Part shown: piece by piece, positions 1-13,232 of the stretch
How the letters are laid out: every line of letters starts with the position of its first letter
Position numbering within the stretch: position 1 is the first letter of the stretch
Assembly (NCBI RefSeq): GCF_000003815.2
Contig: NC_049984.1
Location: 1,981,186-2,045,185 of the forward strand
Source: Branchiostoma floridae
Taxonomy: Eukaryota; Chordata; Leptocardii; Amphioxiformes; Branchiostomatidae
Reading direction: 5' to 3'
Length of the DNA: 64,000 bases
Made by a program: the position numbers and the translations under genes
Notes under the pieces: generated by a model
The model's database searches: none
The model's input: only the letters and a program-made list of their open reading frames with translations
Told to the model about the DNA's origin: nothing

Positions 1-624
1 CATCATAAATGTTAGGTCAGATCCCACAGACCACATAATACCAGACCCGTGTTTTGACTTTGTGTCTGTGATCAAAATCAGGCTATAAAGATTGCAGTGT
101 GTAATCTTAAAGCAGATGTTAGGAGGAAAGGTTGTGATGTACATTCTCTGCCTCCTTGAATTTATACAATATTCCTTTTGATATTGGGATGGCTTCTTGT
201 CAGAAAAAGAGGGCAACAAAAAACTGCTGCAAATGCCTTGAACTAAAACTTTAAGTTTGCAATGATTTGATTTCGCGGTTAGGAAAGAATGGGGTGCTCG
301 CTGTGTTTTTTAGTGCTCGGTAGTGCTTTAGACTTTAGTCCTATACTCACTGTACAGTAGATAGTTTTATGTTTACCGGGAAATGGTCACCATGAAAATT
401 GTGAACGTAAAACCCTTGCAAAAGTGTCAATAATTCCAGTGAACGATTTGGCTAACCCTACCTCTGCTTGGAGGTACGTCCCTGTAAGTAATGTGCCCAA
501 ATGAGAGACATCTCACCCCCTGCTGTGTGCCCCTGATGGTTCGTGCCCCGATGACCTCTGACCTTCATACCAGCCATGTTTCATGTCATGTCATCTCTGG
601 AAGCATGTATAGGACTTTGTGACC

Positions 625-930
625 AGTGAAATGGCTTGTTGCCCTTGCAGTCGGTAGGCCATGAGTTCGATCCCCGGCCGAGTCATACCAAAGACTTAAC
701 AAATGGTACATGCTGCTTTTTATGCTGCTTAGCACTCAGCATTTGGGGAAGAGTGTCAAAGTTGAACCCAAACATCAGTGCCACTGCACCAGTGGACTAG
801 CACCCCCACCCCCGCTGTAGTGATAGCACAAAGCTGTGTGGCCCAAGGGCTACTGAAACGGAAATGGGTGCCGCTCTACGCACCAGATGGTTAAACCAAG
901 GAGCTTTTATCAAGCTCCTTGGTTAAAACT
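625..930 (+). repeat. tRNA-derived SINE
   Basis: A tRNA-like head contains a B-box-like GAGTTCGATCCC, followed by a body reading GTGTGGCCCAAGGGCT and a short foldback (ACCAAGGAGC...GCTCCTTGGT) near 893-935. A reversed, shorter copy of the same family lies at about 5714-5862. The ends are approximate because no clear target duplication was seen. Confidence 0.7.
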
Positions 931-1157
931 TCCACCAGACCACTGCTACAGCTCTACATGTAGCCTGTCACCTGAATTATTTACATGACCCTCCTGAGCA
1001 CCACAACAGCTAAACAGCAACATTCCTGGGGGATACAGAGTCTACCCTGACCCCATTCTCTGGGTTTATCCCCTCCATGGCTGGGAGTACACACAATGGA
1101 CTGTCTCAAGGACCTCTGTCCAAATTTCACCTCGTCCACAAAAAAATCTTTAGTTTA

Positions 1158-1310
1158 TTACTTTAAATGCATCTAAGGTCGCAGGGATTTAATTTCGCAA
1201 TAGTCTCTTACTGCCATGAAAATGATCACGGTGGTTTAAGTTCGCTGTGAATTGGCAACGCGAAAACCGCAAACATAAAACCACTGCAGAAATTTCTGCA
1301 TTTACAGTAT
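1158..1310 (-). mobile_element. MITE, TACTGTAAATGCA family
   Basis: This is a non-coding foldback element whose right end is TGCATTTACAGTAT and whose interior (GCAGGGATTTAATTTCG; CGCGAAAACCGC) is the reverse complement of the element at 1590-1792. The left end is degenerate. Confidence 0.7.
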
Positions 1311-1589
1311 ATGAAACTGATGAAAGTGCATTTTATTTATCTTTGAATAACAGAATTGCATGTACATGTACATGTGACAAAGAAAACCAACAACATGGGT
1401 TCCCAAACAATGAGTGATACAGAAAAACATGTAAAGCCATACACAGCGCTGTAGTACACACAATGAATGGGCCAGTTCTACAGTTGGGGACATGTTTACA
1501 TCTGAGCCTGTGTGTATCATGTTTCATGATGTTGATGTATCATGTTTCACACACAACAGGTGCTGCTGGGACAGGTGGTCTGTAGTCAG

Positions 1590-1792
1590 ATACTGTAAAT
1601 GCAGAAATTGTAGCGGTGGTATTATGTCCGCCGTTTTCGCGTTACCGCTAACTTAAAACCGTGAAGATTTTTCCATGGCAGTAAGAGACTACAGTGCATG
1701 GTGCTATACCGTGAATTTTAAACCACCGCGAACAGGTCTTTCCCCACTACCACGAAATTAAATCCCTGCGAACTTAAATGCATTTACAGTAT
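1590..1792 (+). mobile_element. MITE, TACTGTAAATGCA family
   Basis: Perfect 14-bp terminal inverted repeats (ATACTGTAAATGCA at 1590-1603, TGCATTTACAGTAT at 1779-1792) bound a 203-bp non-coding foldback. A further fragment of the family is visible near 5868-5920. Confidence 0.8.
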
Positions 1793-4213
1793 TTCCTCCA
1801 CAAGTGCTTTTGGTTTTTGTGACCTAGATTGGCACACACTTGGAAATGTCAATTTGACAAGGGTTCACACAGATTTACGCAACATTTGATGGTAGATTTT
1901 TGAGTATATCTTTCAAACAGTCTTTGACTGTTATTCAAACATTTACCCAACACTGGAGTAAACTTTGAACATGGATTGCTGAATCTGTATCTTTAAAGTT
2001 GCTCTGTAGTGTGTCTCACTGGCTTGATGTTGTATGTTATAGCACTATATCATATGTCAGTTCGTTTACATACAGAAACATACAAAGAGTTTTACTTTTC
2101 TGAAAGATCATGCCAGACTCCACAAGGGACATATACAGGGCTGGGATAAAGAAAATTCCTGGCTGAAGAGAATAAAACTAGTGGAATAACTTTGCAACCC
2201 AATTCTTGCTTAGCCCCAAGTAATCACTAATTAAATGCATCTCATACAAAATTCAGGTGGACTGGTAACAATAATGAGAAAATTCCTGAAATTGCTGAAG
2301 CAAGCTGGAGAATTTGGTTCCATCTGTAACCATGATTGCCTCAAAACATGGCAGGATGTTTGTGTAACTTGTTTACAAGAGACAACATGATGCACAGAAG
2401 GTGGACTAATTATAAACACATCAGTGTAATGCAGTGTGTTAATGAATTGGTCATTAATTTTCATTATAGTAAACAACAAACTGAACCATCACATAGACTT
2501 GGAAGTATGAACTTGATGCTTTTTGATTTGTTGTGTTTGCAGAAAATAAACATCAGAAGGTAGACTTACAATTCTTAACACATTAGTGTAATGTAACATT
2601 AATGAAATGGTAATTAGTTTTCCTTTAATGCCATAGAGAACTATCATCTAGACTTTGTGCAAACTCAATGTTTTCAGATGTATTGTGTGTTTGCACAAGG
2701 TAAAAAAAATATATCCCGAATACTCCATAAAAAAGTAGACCAATTCTTAACACATCATATTGTAACAGTAATGAATCAGTAATTAATTTTTATTTAACAA
2801 AAGCTGAACCATCACCTAGACTTTGGAGTGCAAACTAGTCTCCATGTTTCTGATATGCCAGTGTTTGCACAATGTAAACATAGCGTGAGTTCTGTACATG
2901 ACACAGGTCTGGGCATGTAATAATTGCAGCTGATAAATTGTGCAGCATGTTTGGTGTGTTGGTTCTGTCTGTCCTTGCCTGTCCGCATTCCAGTCATGCC
3001 AGGTCCCAGCCTCAGGGAATATGGTGTAGAGGGCTCCAAATTCATTTTTGGGAACATATCTAGGTGCTTTGGTGCAAAGAAAGCCACATTGATATCCTCT
3101 TGGAATCTCAAAACTGATGCGAATGTACAAAAAATTGACTTTATTATTAAATCTAAGTGGCCAGGAAGGTTGAACATTACCTCAGAAACAGTACGGTGCC
3201 AAACAGTTACTAGTATATAGATTCTCCATTTTTGTTTTCATATCTTCTTCTTCGAGCTTAGAATTGATGTCAGCATTCAATGACAATAGTACATGTTTCC
3301 CAGTCTAATTCCTTTCAATCTATGGCATATGTTTCCTCATTTTGCAATCGAATGTAAACATAACATGGCCAAAGGCAGATCCAATATTGTACCCAGTATT
3401 TCTAGCCCAGGGCATAGAGCAGACACTAGGCTGAGTGAATAACCAGGGTGCCATGGTTGGGGGGCAGGGGACAAGGAATGTGTACAAGACGTATGAGTTT
3501 TAGTTGCCATGGTAGCTGCTGCTAAGCAACCATCAAACAGTAGGCTCCACGATATATTGAATAAATTGATAACACTTATTGTTCAAAAAGCACACATTCT
3601 AATATTTTCAAGCATTACTGGCCAAAGAAAAAAAAAATTGTGAAGTTTTCTTGATCTCAAATGTAAGTACCTAAAAAGATGTTTGACTGTGTACCAATAC
3701 TGAAAATTACACAATGAAGCATGCATCATAACTGGTTATTATATTAAAAGTCCCCATTGTACATAATCTGCCACCATAGCATGTCCAGAACAGAAAATTC
3801 ATGTGTCAGAAGTTCTTCCGCAGTACCAAGGAAAGCGGCTAGGAGGCTGAAATTCTACCTTGACTTTTGTCTTCTCAAGGCCTACCCACATACAAAATGT
3901 CATCACAACCCATTTAATAGCATCTTCATCAGATTCAGAAACTCAGGCAGACACAGAGTCCAGCCTTGTGACACACCAAAACAATACAGCTTTCACCCAA
4001 GATATTTTTAGCTAGAGCGCAACAAGCCACAGCAAAACTATGGTCCCAAATACAAGTTGTGCTGGTCTCAGTGGTAAACTTCCACTTGACATCCCCCTCA
4101 TGTTTCATGTAGAGGTTTTGACATGCAGAAATCCCAGATAAGTCACAAACACAGACAGACAGATGGAAACAGTCCAGCCTTCACCCTAGATACATTTTGT
4201 TCTTGTAACTAGA

Positions 4214-4418
4214 GAGGGTCTGCATGCTCTTTTCCATAAGGCGTAGGCAGCCTATTTTTATTTCCCAACTCGTAGGGAAAATCATTTTATCTACGTACAA
4301 ATGTAATTCGTAGTGAGGCGACCAAATTTAGCGTAATTGCTTCCTTGATTTAATACGTAGGGGGTTCTACTGAATTCAGCATAAATCGTTGTCGGGACCC
4401 CCCACATGCAGACCCCCA
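4214..4418. mobile_element. MITE with GGGTCTGCATG inverted ends
   Basis: GGGTCTGCATG near 4216 and CATGCAGACCC near 4405 form inverted ends around an AT-rich non-coding interior. A related end (GAGGGTCTGCATGGGG) is seen near 62790. Confidence 0.55.
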
Positions 4419-5713
4419 CAAGAGCCTTCCTTACAAGTCACAGCAAAACTATGGTCCCAAATACAAGTTGTAGTCTCAGTGGTAAACTTCCACTTGACAT
4501 CCCCCTCATGTCGCATGCAGAGGTTGTTTCCCAGGATAGCCTACTGCAGCAGTGGGAGATTGTGAGTCTGGCTCGTAGCCAGGCCATGTCTGCTGCTGGT
4601 GTCCTGTGTGAAATAGGCCTGCACCAGGGAGACCATATCTCTCCATAAGCTAGCTGATGGGGCTGTTGCAAATTATTCTTGAGGTTCATGATCAGTTTCA
4701 TCAGGTTGGTATATACAACAAGTGTAACTGAATAAAGGTACTCTTTTTACAAAACCACAGCTGTATTTTCACCAATGTTTCAGTGACAGTCTGTCCATCT
4801 ATTCTCAAAGTTGTCTTAACATGTTTTTACAGGTTAGAGATAAATTAAAAGACACCTGTTTTGTACTCGTAGCAGTGGACAGGTATTGCTATCTTTGGAT
4901 TCAGATTCTTTCTGGTCGCTAATGAATTTCGCCAAGTTGATAAAGCTGACGAAAAGTGATTTATGTTAGAGTGAGAATTTATATGTATGTATCTAACCAT
5001 GGATAGTGAGTGATTCTATGTAAATCTTGTCGTTCCTTCGTGATTTGCTGGAAATTTTGCATTGTTACAAAAATGTTCAATCCTAAGGCGTAAATTTGTT
5101 CACCTTGGAAGTTGGAGAGAATATCAAAAAAGGAACGCCCGAGAGGCAAGTAGACCATTTGGAAGCTGAACTACCGGAGAACCAGTGCCAATTCCGAGTT
5201 TTGGAACTGCCAGTATGCATGGAAAAGTTTAATCAAAAGGAAGATTATGCATAGGTCCATTTTCCCGATGGCCATCCTGACTTGGCTAACGTGCATGTAG
5301 TACTTATCAAGCACATTTGAAGGTGTCTATCCATGCACAAGTGCTGTGAAGCAATTACACGGTTTTCCTATCCCGTATTACTGGCTTGCTCTCTTACCAG
5401 TGTATTCCATACATGTACAGGTAGTTAGCTGACCTCAATACATGTAGTTACTGTAAAGATAGAAGTATTTGCAGTAGGTAGAAAGTACTTTTTTATCAAA
5501 ACATTTATGGGAGGTAGAAAATTTAGTGTTTTTTTATGTAAAAAGGGTAATGTTTACAGTAGAGAAAAAAGGAGTGTTGGCAGAGGTTTTAAGTTCATAG
5601 TTGAAATATTTACATGATGCTGGGTTTTACTGTAAAAAAGGAAATGTTTGCAAAGTTTATGATGAAGAGGTCATGAAGTCAAATGTTACACTTCACCTAC
5701 AGTCCTTCCCACA

Positions 5714-5862
5714 TCAGATGGCGCATAGAGCAGCGCCCATCTCTGTTTCTCTAGCCTTGGGCCACACAACCTTTTAGTGAAGTCTTTGGTATAACTCGGC
5801 CGGGAATCGAAGTAGCGACTTACCGAATGCAAGGTGAACACTCTACCCACTTTACATCGGTT
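5714..5862 (-). repeat. tRNA-derived SINE, reverse orientation, truncated
   Basis: Reading the minus strand gives the same tRNA-like head (TTCGATTCCCGGCCGAG) and GTGTGGCCCAAGGCT body as the SINE near 625-930, with an internal deletion. Confidence 0.65.
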
Positions 5863-7809
5863 AAAAACAGCGAAAAACATAAACATAAAACCGTGCGATA
5901 ATTTTCGCTTATACAGTGTACAAATGTACACAGACCACTAGGCAAGCAAGTAAGGGTTTGTTTGGGTCCTGGTGCAAGATTCTGTCCCGCGGTTTGCTAG
6001 TTTGTGGCAAGTTAAATTGGCGATGGCCGCTTCACAGTTTGTCGAGATGACCGCAAGGGGAGGAAGCTTGCAAACAGAGTCTAAACCAACGTTAGGCAAT
6101 TGTTAGAACAAGCTGACACTGGAGTTTGGAAGGGGCAGCCGATGAATATCAATTGCAAGGGTTTTTCTTTCCTGTCAGACAAGGTTCTATCTTGTGCATT
6201 GGGCATTACCAGTACACTAAATTTTACAGAGCTGTCTCCAGTTTTTTTTCTGTCCCACTCATTGTTTGGGAGCCCATGTTGTCAATTTTCATGGTTAAAT
6301 ATGTCTTTGTAAGCTTCTCAAAGTACATTTTCAACAGTTTCATGTCCTTTTTAGATTGGATGGGTTAAAATCAGTTTCCGTCCCAACAAGCAAATTTCCA
6401 TTCCGGGACGGAAGGGCAGGTTATAGAGACAATCCTACACTAAAGTAAAATACAGACTAGAATCGTTCAGTCTTACCTTGCAGAAATAGTGTATGGTGCC
6501 AAATGGCAGTCATACTGGTCTGTAGACTGTGTAATGTGTTATGGAATAGTATTTTGCATGCTTCCTAAAAATCTATACTTATCTTTCTATTGCCTGCAGA
6601 ACCCAACATGATTTATGATTATGCTATGGGATAAAGTATAGGATCATTTTAGTTTTGGTTAAGACTTAAGTCATAAACTTTCTTAATAGTGCTTTATAGT
6701 TATAAATAGGAAATGAAATATGTACTAGTAATATTGGAGTTCAATAATGTTATTATAAACAAGATTTTTCATTGTTTTATGGGATCAATTTAGCTTTGGT
6801 TACGCTTCAAGACTTTAGTCTTAAACTTTCGTGGCAGTAATTTATTGTTATAAAATGCATCACTTTGGAAATATGTAATAAAATTATTCAATCTAAGGTA
6901 CATGTATAGCAATAATTTCCATCATAAAAACATAATAGGTTTTTCATACCTGTTTTATATGCCTTGCCCCTGCATGAAAGGGATAAATCAATTATGTTCT
7001 GGAATATTGCGCTATCCTTTCTTTATCTTTCAAACAAAAGGATTTTTTTCACATTTATCAATTACATTTACACATATAGAATTATGTACAGGTATAAGAA
7101 GACTTTTAACAGTCAATAATATATATATATATCTTGACCCTAATGATATATCTGTGTAAGATAAATATAGCGATGTGGCTTGTGGGTAACGATAATTTCC
7201 CTGTCTACCGCTATCCATTGTGCCATTGTAAATTACCAATGTTCCGATAACTGTATCGTCTGTCGCGGTTGATGTGAGTATCCATAACAATCAATATATG
7301 GGCATATATCATGTTATATGCTTATAAGCGTATGCAGATCGTCTGTTCTGAGAGGAATGTTTTTCGAGACTAAACCTTGATGCTGTTGTAGAAATAAATC
7401 GTATAGAATTATGTATACCAAATCCTTGTGTATCGGTGCACTGTATATTGAAATATGCATACATATTTGAATATTCCTCAACAAACAGATACCGTTATTG
7501 TTTTGGAGAATGTTATCATTAATTTGCCATTTTCCCCATTCATCGCTTTGAAGTATTTTCTGTCATGACATCAACGAATGACTGAGTTGAATTGGCAGCT
7601 AAACTATTCCAACACAAGTGAGCTTGAAATACCACCTGCATATGCATGTAGGTTAGTGCAGGTGAAATAAGTGTTGGGCAGGTATTTCCGAGGTCTCTCT
7701 GTACCTATAGCATGCATCGATTTATGATCAAACCAGCTCGCAACAATAGGGTCACATCGGGCTAAAACTCACTGCACAGAGCTTGGTGCCAAAGGGGGAA
7801 ATATCTACC

Positions 7810-8035
7810 ACAACTTGAGTTTGATGTTAACGTGGAAGTCAAATTTACCCACACAAATTCTGTAGTTACTAGGACGGAATGAGCTCTGGTATGTCGAGAG
7901 TAACTTGACTTTGATGTTAACGTTGCCGTGGACGTCAAATTTACCCTCACAAATTCTGTAGTTACTAGGACGGAATGAGCTCTGGTATTTCGAGAGCATC
8001 TTGACTTTGATGTGAATATCCTCTTTGATGTCAAA
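7810..8035. repeat. Tandem repeat of ~100 bp, two to three units
   Basis: The segment ACAAATTCTGTAGTTACTAG and its flanks occur twice about 98 bp apart, with a partial third unit. The reverse strand stays open, but the product (repeated SSFRPSNYRIC) matches nothing I know, so I treat it as a repeat rather than a gene. Confidence 0.6.
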
Positions 8036-8691
8036 TTTGCTCACAGAAGAACCGTTGAGTGGACATAACACACGCAGGCTTGAGCATGTCAAGAGCTCTT
8101 TGAATCCTTGACATCTGCTGCAGTTGGCTCTGCACTGCAGTAGTTTCCCACTTATTACCTCCATTTCTCACGGAGGTATAGTTTGTGGTGTGTCTGTCTG
8201 TGTGTCTGTCTGTGTGCCTGTTTGTGTTTATGGATATTTGTGGTCAGCATAACTTTAGAACCTCTGCATGGATTACAATGTGGGTAGGTGTTGGAAAGAT
8301 GAAGGTCAAGGTCAATTTTGGCCCCCTTGTATGTGACTACATGTAATGTACCATCTAATGAAAAGGACTTAAGTTTATGTTTTATTTGATTTGAATGATT
8401 TCCCTATTAAGGCTATAAAAATACATATGATTTTATACATCAGTTTCCAAGTAAGCTCAGGTTTACTAATAGCTTTGTAGTAGGATGAAAGAAGGAGAGA
8501 ACCTTTGTTGAAATAACTTTTTGTGTTTCTTTTTGAACTATGCTATTTTCAGGTTTTGTGAATGTTGGGAGTTGGCAAGAAATAGACATTCAAAGCCATT
8601 ACGTTGTATAAATATTTGTGATTTCAATAATGCATTTTCATAACTGTTCATAACTCTTCTCTAACCCTCCTTGTTATGCCTGTTGCTGCAG

Positions 8692-9491
8692 GTGAAGACC
8701 AAGGAGAATTCAACGGTTACGGAACGCTGAACAAGAGCAAGAAGTTCGGCCTCCCGGGACCGCTGTCAGCACAGAAGCCGAAGCCTCGTCTCCAGATCAG
8801 CCAACCGCAAGACTTCCGAAGAGTTTCCGCCATCATCGACGTGGACATTGTTCCGGAGACGTACCGCAGGGTCAAGTTACACAAGCACGGCTCCGACAAA
8901 CCCTTGGGGTTCTACATCCGCGACGGCACGAGCGTGCGCGTCACCCCGCACGGACTCGAGAAGGTTCCCGGGATTTTCATCTCCAGACTGGTTCCGGGCG
9001 GTTTAGCGGAGAGTACCGGATTACTCGCAGTGAACGACGAGGTTTTGGAGGTGAACGGGATCGAGGTTTTCGGGAAGTCGCTGGACCAGGTCACGGACAT
9101 GATGGTGGCCAACAGCCACAACCTGATCATCACGGTGAAGCCCGCCAACCAGCGGAACAATGCAGTGCGCAAGGGCTCGCTCAGCACCTCCGTGGGGTCC
9201 GGGCATTCTGCGGGGTCGTCAACGGACGACAAACGAGAGTTGCTCAACGAAAAGGGGGCGCGGGAGTCGTCGTATTCTAACGACGCGTATCACAACGATG
9301 AGACTCTGGAGGAGGAGGAAAGTGACGAGGAAGAGGACATTATCAGAGACGTGGTCGTCACGAAAACAAACGGTAGCGTGCCCTCCTCGGAACAAGATGG
9401 TGAACAGGAAGAACAAGAAGAAGAAAATGAGGCGGAAGAAGACCAGACCAACAGTAAAACAGACCAGGACAGTGCGGTATACACGCTATGA
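8692..9491 (+). CDS. PARD6: PAR6 cell polarity protein, last coding exon (CRIB-like and PDZ domains)
   Basis: PAR6 is the scaffold that links Cdc42-GTP, atypical PKC and PAR3 in apical and asymmetric-division polarity complexes. The exon follows the acceptor CTGTTGCTGCAG and begins in phase 1, so the two bases GT complete a split codon; the ATG upstream at 8676 is intronic. It encodes about 265 residues. A semi-CRIB segment ([17 protein letters not shown]) leads directly into a PDZ domain with the carboxylate-binding loop PLGFYIRDG and the signature [16 protein letters not shown]. It ends with [14 protein letters not shown] and a long Glu/Asp-rich tail closing on VYTL and the stop at 9489-9491. 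The N-terminal PB1 domain, which binds aPKC in this family, lies on exons outside or unseen in this window. Having CRIB and PDZ on one large final exon is typical of the family. Confidence in family is very high; which PAR6 paralogue cannot be told. Confidence 0.95.
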
Positions 9492-10558
9492 TGGGGGAGG
9501 GGGGCGTTACGGGCTAGTTACTTGTAAGTACTTCTAATAGACAAACAATAGAGAATAATATGTGAAGAAACAGGAAGCCTGCAGTGGTGTGGTACTAGTT
9601 ATGGAGAAACTAATTAAAGGCAATAGCTGCAACTAAACAAAGGTGTATAGAAATACTATTAACAAGCCTTTAATTCAGTGGTGGGCAATGTTGACAGAAA
9701 TGCTGGAAGAATTTCTGACGAAATAGTTGTATTAGGTATAACATATACAGTCACAGTTGTCAAAAATCGTTCTTTTTACTATGAATTGTGAAACTGTGGG
9801 TTCTGCTGCAAGGAAAGATTCGACAATGTTTTTATGACTGAAGAAACTTCTGTTGCGACTAGGAAAGCATCAGTTGAGTCCTGCAAAAGATGTCATGCAC
9901 ACTTAGTAGGTATACAGTCTAAGCAAGTTCTTCAGAAGCCATCTTGCATTCCGATCTCTCTGTAACTCTGTGCTGGCCAGTATCTGCAGCGAAAGTACCA
10001 GAACATGTTCCATGCTTCCCATATAGTTTACCCAGGAAGAATTTATGAAACAAGATGCAAACGATGAAGCATAGACAGTCATCAATGTTTAAAGTTGTTC
10101 TTTGTGTGTGTATAAATTACTACGATTATTGTAAATGGTCACCACCGAATTCCTTTTGGGTAGTATTGGGGTATATTTGTTGTTTGTTATGTAAAAAGAA
10201 ATCCTTGGGTATGATTCTTACCGTGAAACTTTTACCTGAAGCAAAAAAATGTCATGAAGTGAAAAAGTTTACAGTTAAGATGGGTCAGAGGTCACTGGCA
10301 CTTACTGACCTCCATAACCAAACCACCTTAATGTTTTGCTTAGTTGTCTCGCTAACTATGTTAGACCTAATCTTTCTCAGTATGCTTGTCTAATTTAGGA
10401 TTATTTGTCAACAGAAATTTGTGTAATGTCAGGGTAGATTTGTTCTTTACTAATGCTTTTGTACACCCTTTATGTGTGGTCTATTAAAGAGAAAGAAGAC
10501 CTCTCACATAAAAGGTGTATTAAGACAATTGTGAATAGTTTCATCAGGTTGGTGAGTC

Positions 10559-10800
10559 ACTGAATAAAGTCTTTTTACACAACCCTTGCTTTATTTCTAC
10601 CAACAATATTTGATGACCGTCTGTCACCTTCTTCAGGGCAATTCTGACTGGTTCACATGGTACTGCAGCTATAGATGGCGCTGCTTAGTTACAGTATGAA
10701 CCTGTCAGAATTGCTCTGAAGAAGGTGACAGAGGGTCACTGAAACATCAGTGGAAATAAAAACAAGGGTTGTGAAAAAAAAAAGAGTTACTTTAGTCAGT
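10559..10800. mobile_element. MITE with ACTGAATAAAG inverted ends
   Basis: ACTGAATAAAGTCTTTTT at the left and AAAGAGTTACTTTAGTCAGT at the right are inverted ends, with a second nested foldback (CTGTCACCTTCTTCAG versus CTGAAGAAGGTGACAG). A partial relative begins near 4727 and another near 15006. Confidence 0.7.
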
Positions 10801-12853
10801 GTACACTTGGAGATTTTTTAGCTTTGGGACCACCATTGCACTGTGGATATTTATTGTGAAAAGTGAATAATTGGTGGTAATTTCCTGAAAATATCTGTCT
10901 TAATCATTTTGCATAGCCAGGTATCGCACCACATCGCACTATAAGTAGGGTACACTAGCAATAAAAGCAATGCTCACTAGGGGTAATATTATGGCATTTA
11001 ACATTTTAAGATGCGTTTCACATTTCCATGTAAATATATAATTGAAGAAAGCGGTCATAAGTGTGTGTATCGTTGAGAAATAAGATTTGGCCAGACGATA
11101 GTTATTACTGTACAGCTCAAATGGGGACCATATTTTTCATGTTGTAGGAGAGCAAGCTCCCTCGGATTTGAAGTGAGAATGTCTGTATGCCTGCAATCGT
11201 GTATAAGAAACAAATTTGGCAAGAAAGAAACAAATGGGATGATGCCTTACAATGTGCTCGAAAACGCGCCAGATATACATGAACTGCTGATATATTGAAA
11301 TTTTAATGTATAATACCCCCACCCCCACCATTGTCAATAAAACAGGTGGCTTTTGCAGCATAGCACAGTGCCAGTTGCTGAGTGTACAAGAATTAAGAAA
11401 TGCCTCAATACAAGCATTTTGTTGTAATATGCCTGCTAAAAATAGTGAAATGAAGAGAGTATGCTTGTAGGGGCTTCACTTGTCCAATTATTACAGGCAC
11501 TGTTTTCTGCTGCAATGGCCACCTACAGGTCCTTAGGGAATGGTGACATCTTATGTCAATCAAGTTAGTTCATGACATCAGTGAATGGAACAACACTGGG
11601 GTTACAAGGAAAATTTCACATATCTTAGCTTTCATGTACATCTGAAAACATGCAAAAAAGCTGCCACAGCCTAACCACTTTTCTCTGCTTTGTCGCCCAG
11701 AATGCTGATTAATTTTGCGAGCACTCGTGACAATCTAATGTATTCTGCTCCTCAACATATCGTGTGAGAGTACAGGAGATCATTGTGAAGGATAAATAAT
11801 TTGTGATGGCAGAATTCTCGTTTCGTGGCGAAGATATCAGAAATTGGTATTTTTGGATCAAAAGAAGAAAAGTATAAGGTATAGTGGGAATGGATCCGTT
11901 GTTAATGTTGGGTAATTATTATCATTTGCTACTTAGAAAATTGTATATGTACTTAATTTCCTCGAGGTATGTGTTGTTTTGCTAGCACTTATGACTAGGT
12001 TAGGTGAAAAATTGTACTAAAACCCGTGTATGTTGTACGTATAGGTTAATGTTGGTTGAATGGAGAGCGTATAGGGCTTGTTTTATATATGAAGGGATAT
12101 CAGGAGTAGGTGCTTTTAACAGTTTTTGTATATAAGTACCACTATTTTTACTGCAAGTATCGATGCCGAAGCAGTCTGTCGGAAGGATGACTTCAATACA
12201 GCCTTTCATGTGTCTTCACCAGTGTATTTATGTGTGCGTTTCTTTCCTGTATTTAAAGCTTTGTGCTTTAGGGTATGCCTGCCATATCGCTCAACAGGGG
12301 CAAAGTGCATCTAAAAAATTTGGTGCACAAAATGTTTTTGGGTAAACAGCATAAAATAAAGTAGAATGTCAATCAAGACTAATTACAAAACCTAACTGTG
12401 TATCTTTTTTTAATTACATGTTGTAATGTAGGAAAAACTAGAAAGGCAATACTTTTTGAAAAAAGAAAATGTTTTTTCCCTTTGCCTATTGTCAAGCTAC
12501 TCACACACAATACTATACCATTAGGCTCACCCTATAGTTCTGTGTGTTAGTAAAGATGATTTTAAAGATAATACAGCTTCCTGTTTTTGGACCAGGTCAT
12601 CAACAATGTGTTATGACATTTCTTGAAACGTCCTGACGACTTGACTTTAATGTTAGACAACTTTTTTCCCTTCCCTTTTTGGCACGCTTTCATCAGTTTT
12701 GAGGTTCCCACATGGCGTCATCCATGCAATCGAATAAACGTAGCCTAATCCTACCGATGTGACATCCTCCAACAGTTGCTCTGATCGATTAGTCACAGAG
12801 ATCTGTTCAATTTGCTTCCGCATGTCTCCCAACCACATTGTGTGGGCGGATGG

Positions 12854-13031
12854 TAATCTCCAAGCAGATCCTACAATGGCATAAAATAGTACCAAACTGG
12901 CCAAGGAGTGTAGTCAGCCAAGAGGTGTCCATTTGCCATACCCGGTAGCCAAACACACTCCTAGGCCGACTTCACTCCTCTGCCAGCTTTTGATACTATC
13001 TTATGCTACCGTAGGATCTGCTTGGAGATTA
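12854..13031. mobile_element. MITE, TAATCTCCAAGCAGATCC family
   Basis: Inverted ends TAATCTCCAAGCAGATCCTA and TAGGATCTGCTTGGAGATTA bound a 178-bp non-coding element. Relatives lie at 18454-18605 (right end lost) and 25626-25792. Confidence 0.8.
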
Positions 13032-13131
13032 GGCGGATGGAAACGTTTGCCGAGCCCACGGACTATCAACCAGATTGACAACTTTCTTAGAATTAACAGA
13101 TACACGGTGGAGGTGATGTAGATGGGTTGGA

Positions 13132-13232
13132 TGAACTTGTGTCTGTGTGTGTCTGTATCTGTGTGTGTTTGAGAGAGAAAGAGAGTGTGTGTGTGTGTCT
13201 GTGTGAGTGAGTGTGCGTGTGTGTGTGTTTTA
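13132..13232. repeat. GT-rich microsatellite
   Basis: A run of GTGTCTGTGT and (GT)n with GA interruptions. It gives spurious His/Thr-rich reading frames on the minus strand. Confidence 0.85.

Larger units (their letters stand above)
1..8691. other. Upstream/intronic DNA of the PAR6 gene, repeat-rich, no coding exon seen
   Basis: No exon-like open frame with a recognisable product was found here on either strand. The stretch is probably intron 5' of the PAR6 exon at 8692, because that exon opens with a splice acceptor and lacks the N-terminal PB1 domain. It holds a SINE near 625-930, two copies of one MITE (1158-1310, 1590-1792), a MITE at 4214-4418, a duplicated ~80-bp segment (near 4027-4110 and 4436-4515), a reversed SINE near 5714-5862, and a ~100-bp unit repeated in tandem at 7810-8035. 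Confidence 0.6.

Noticed and set aside
611-720. Functional tRNA gene
   Set aside because: B-box-like sequence is present but no complete cloverleaf, and the copy continues into a SINE body.
7762-8164. Overlapping minus-strand frames with SSFRPSNYRIC repeats
   Set aside because: The repeat comes from a tandem DNA duplication that is open in more than one frame, and no recognisable product results.
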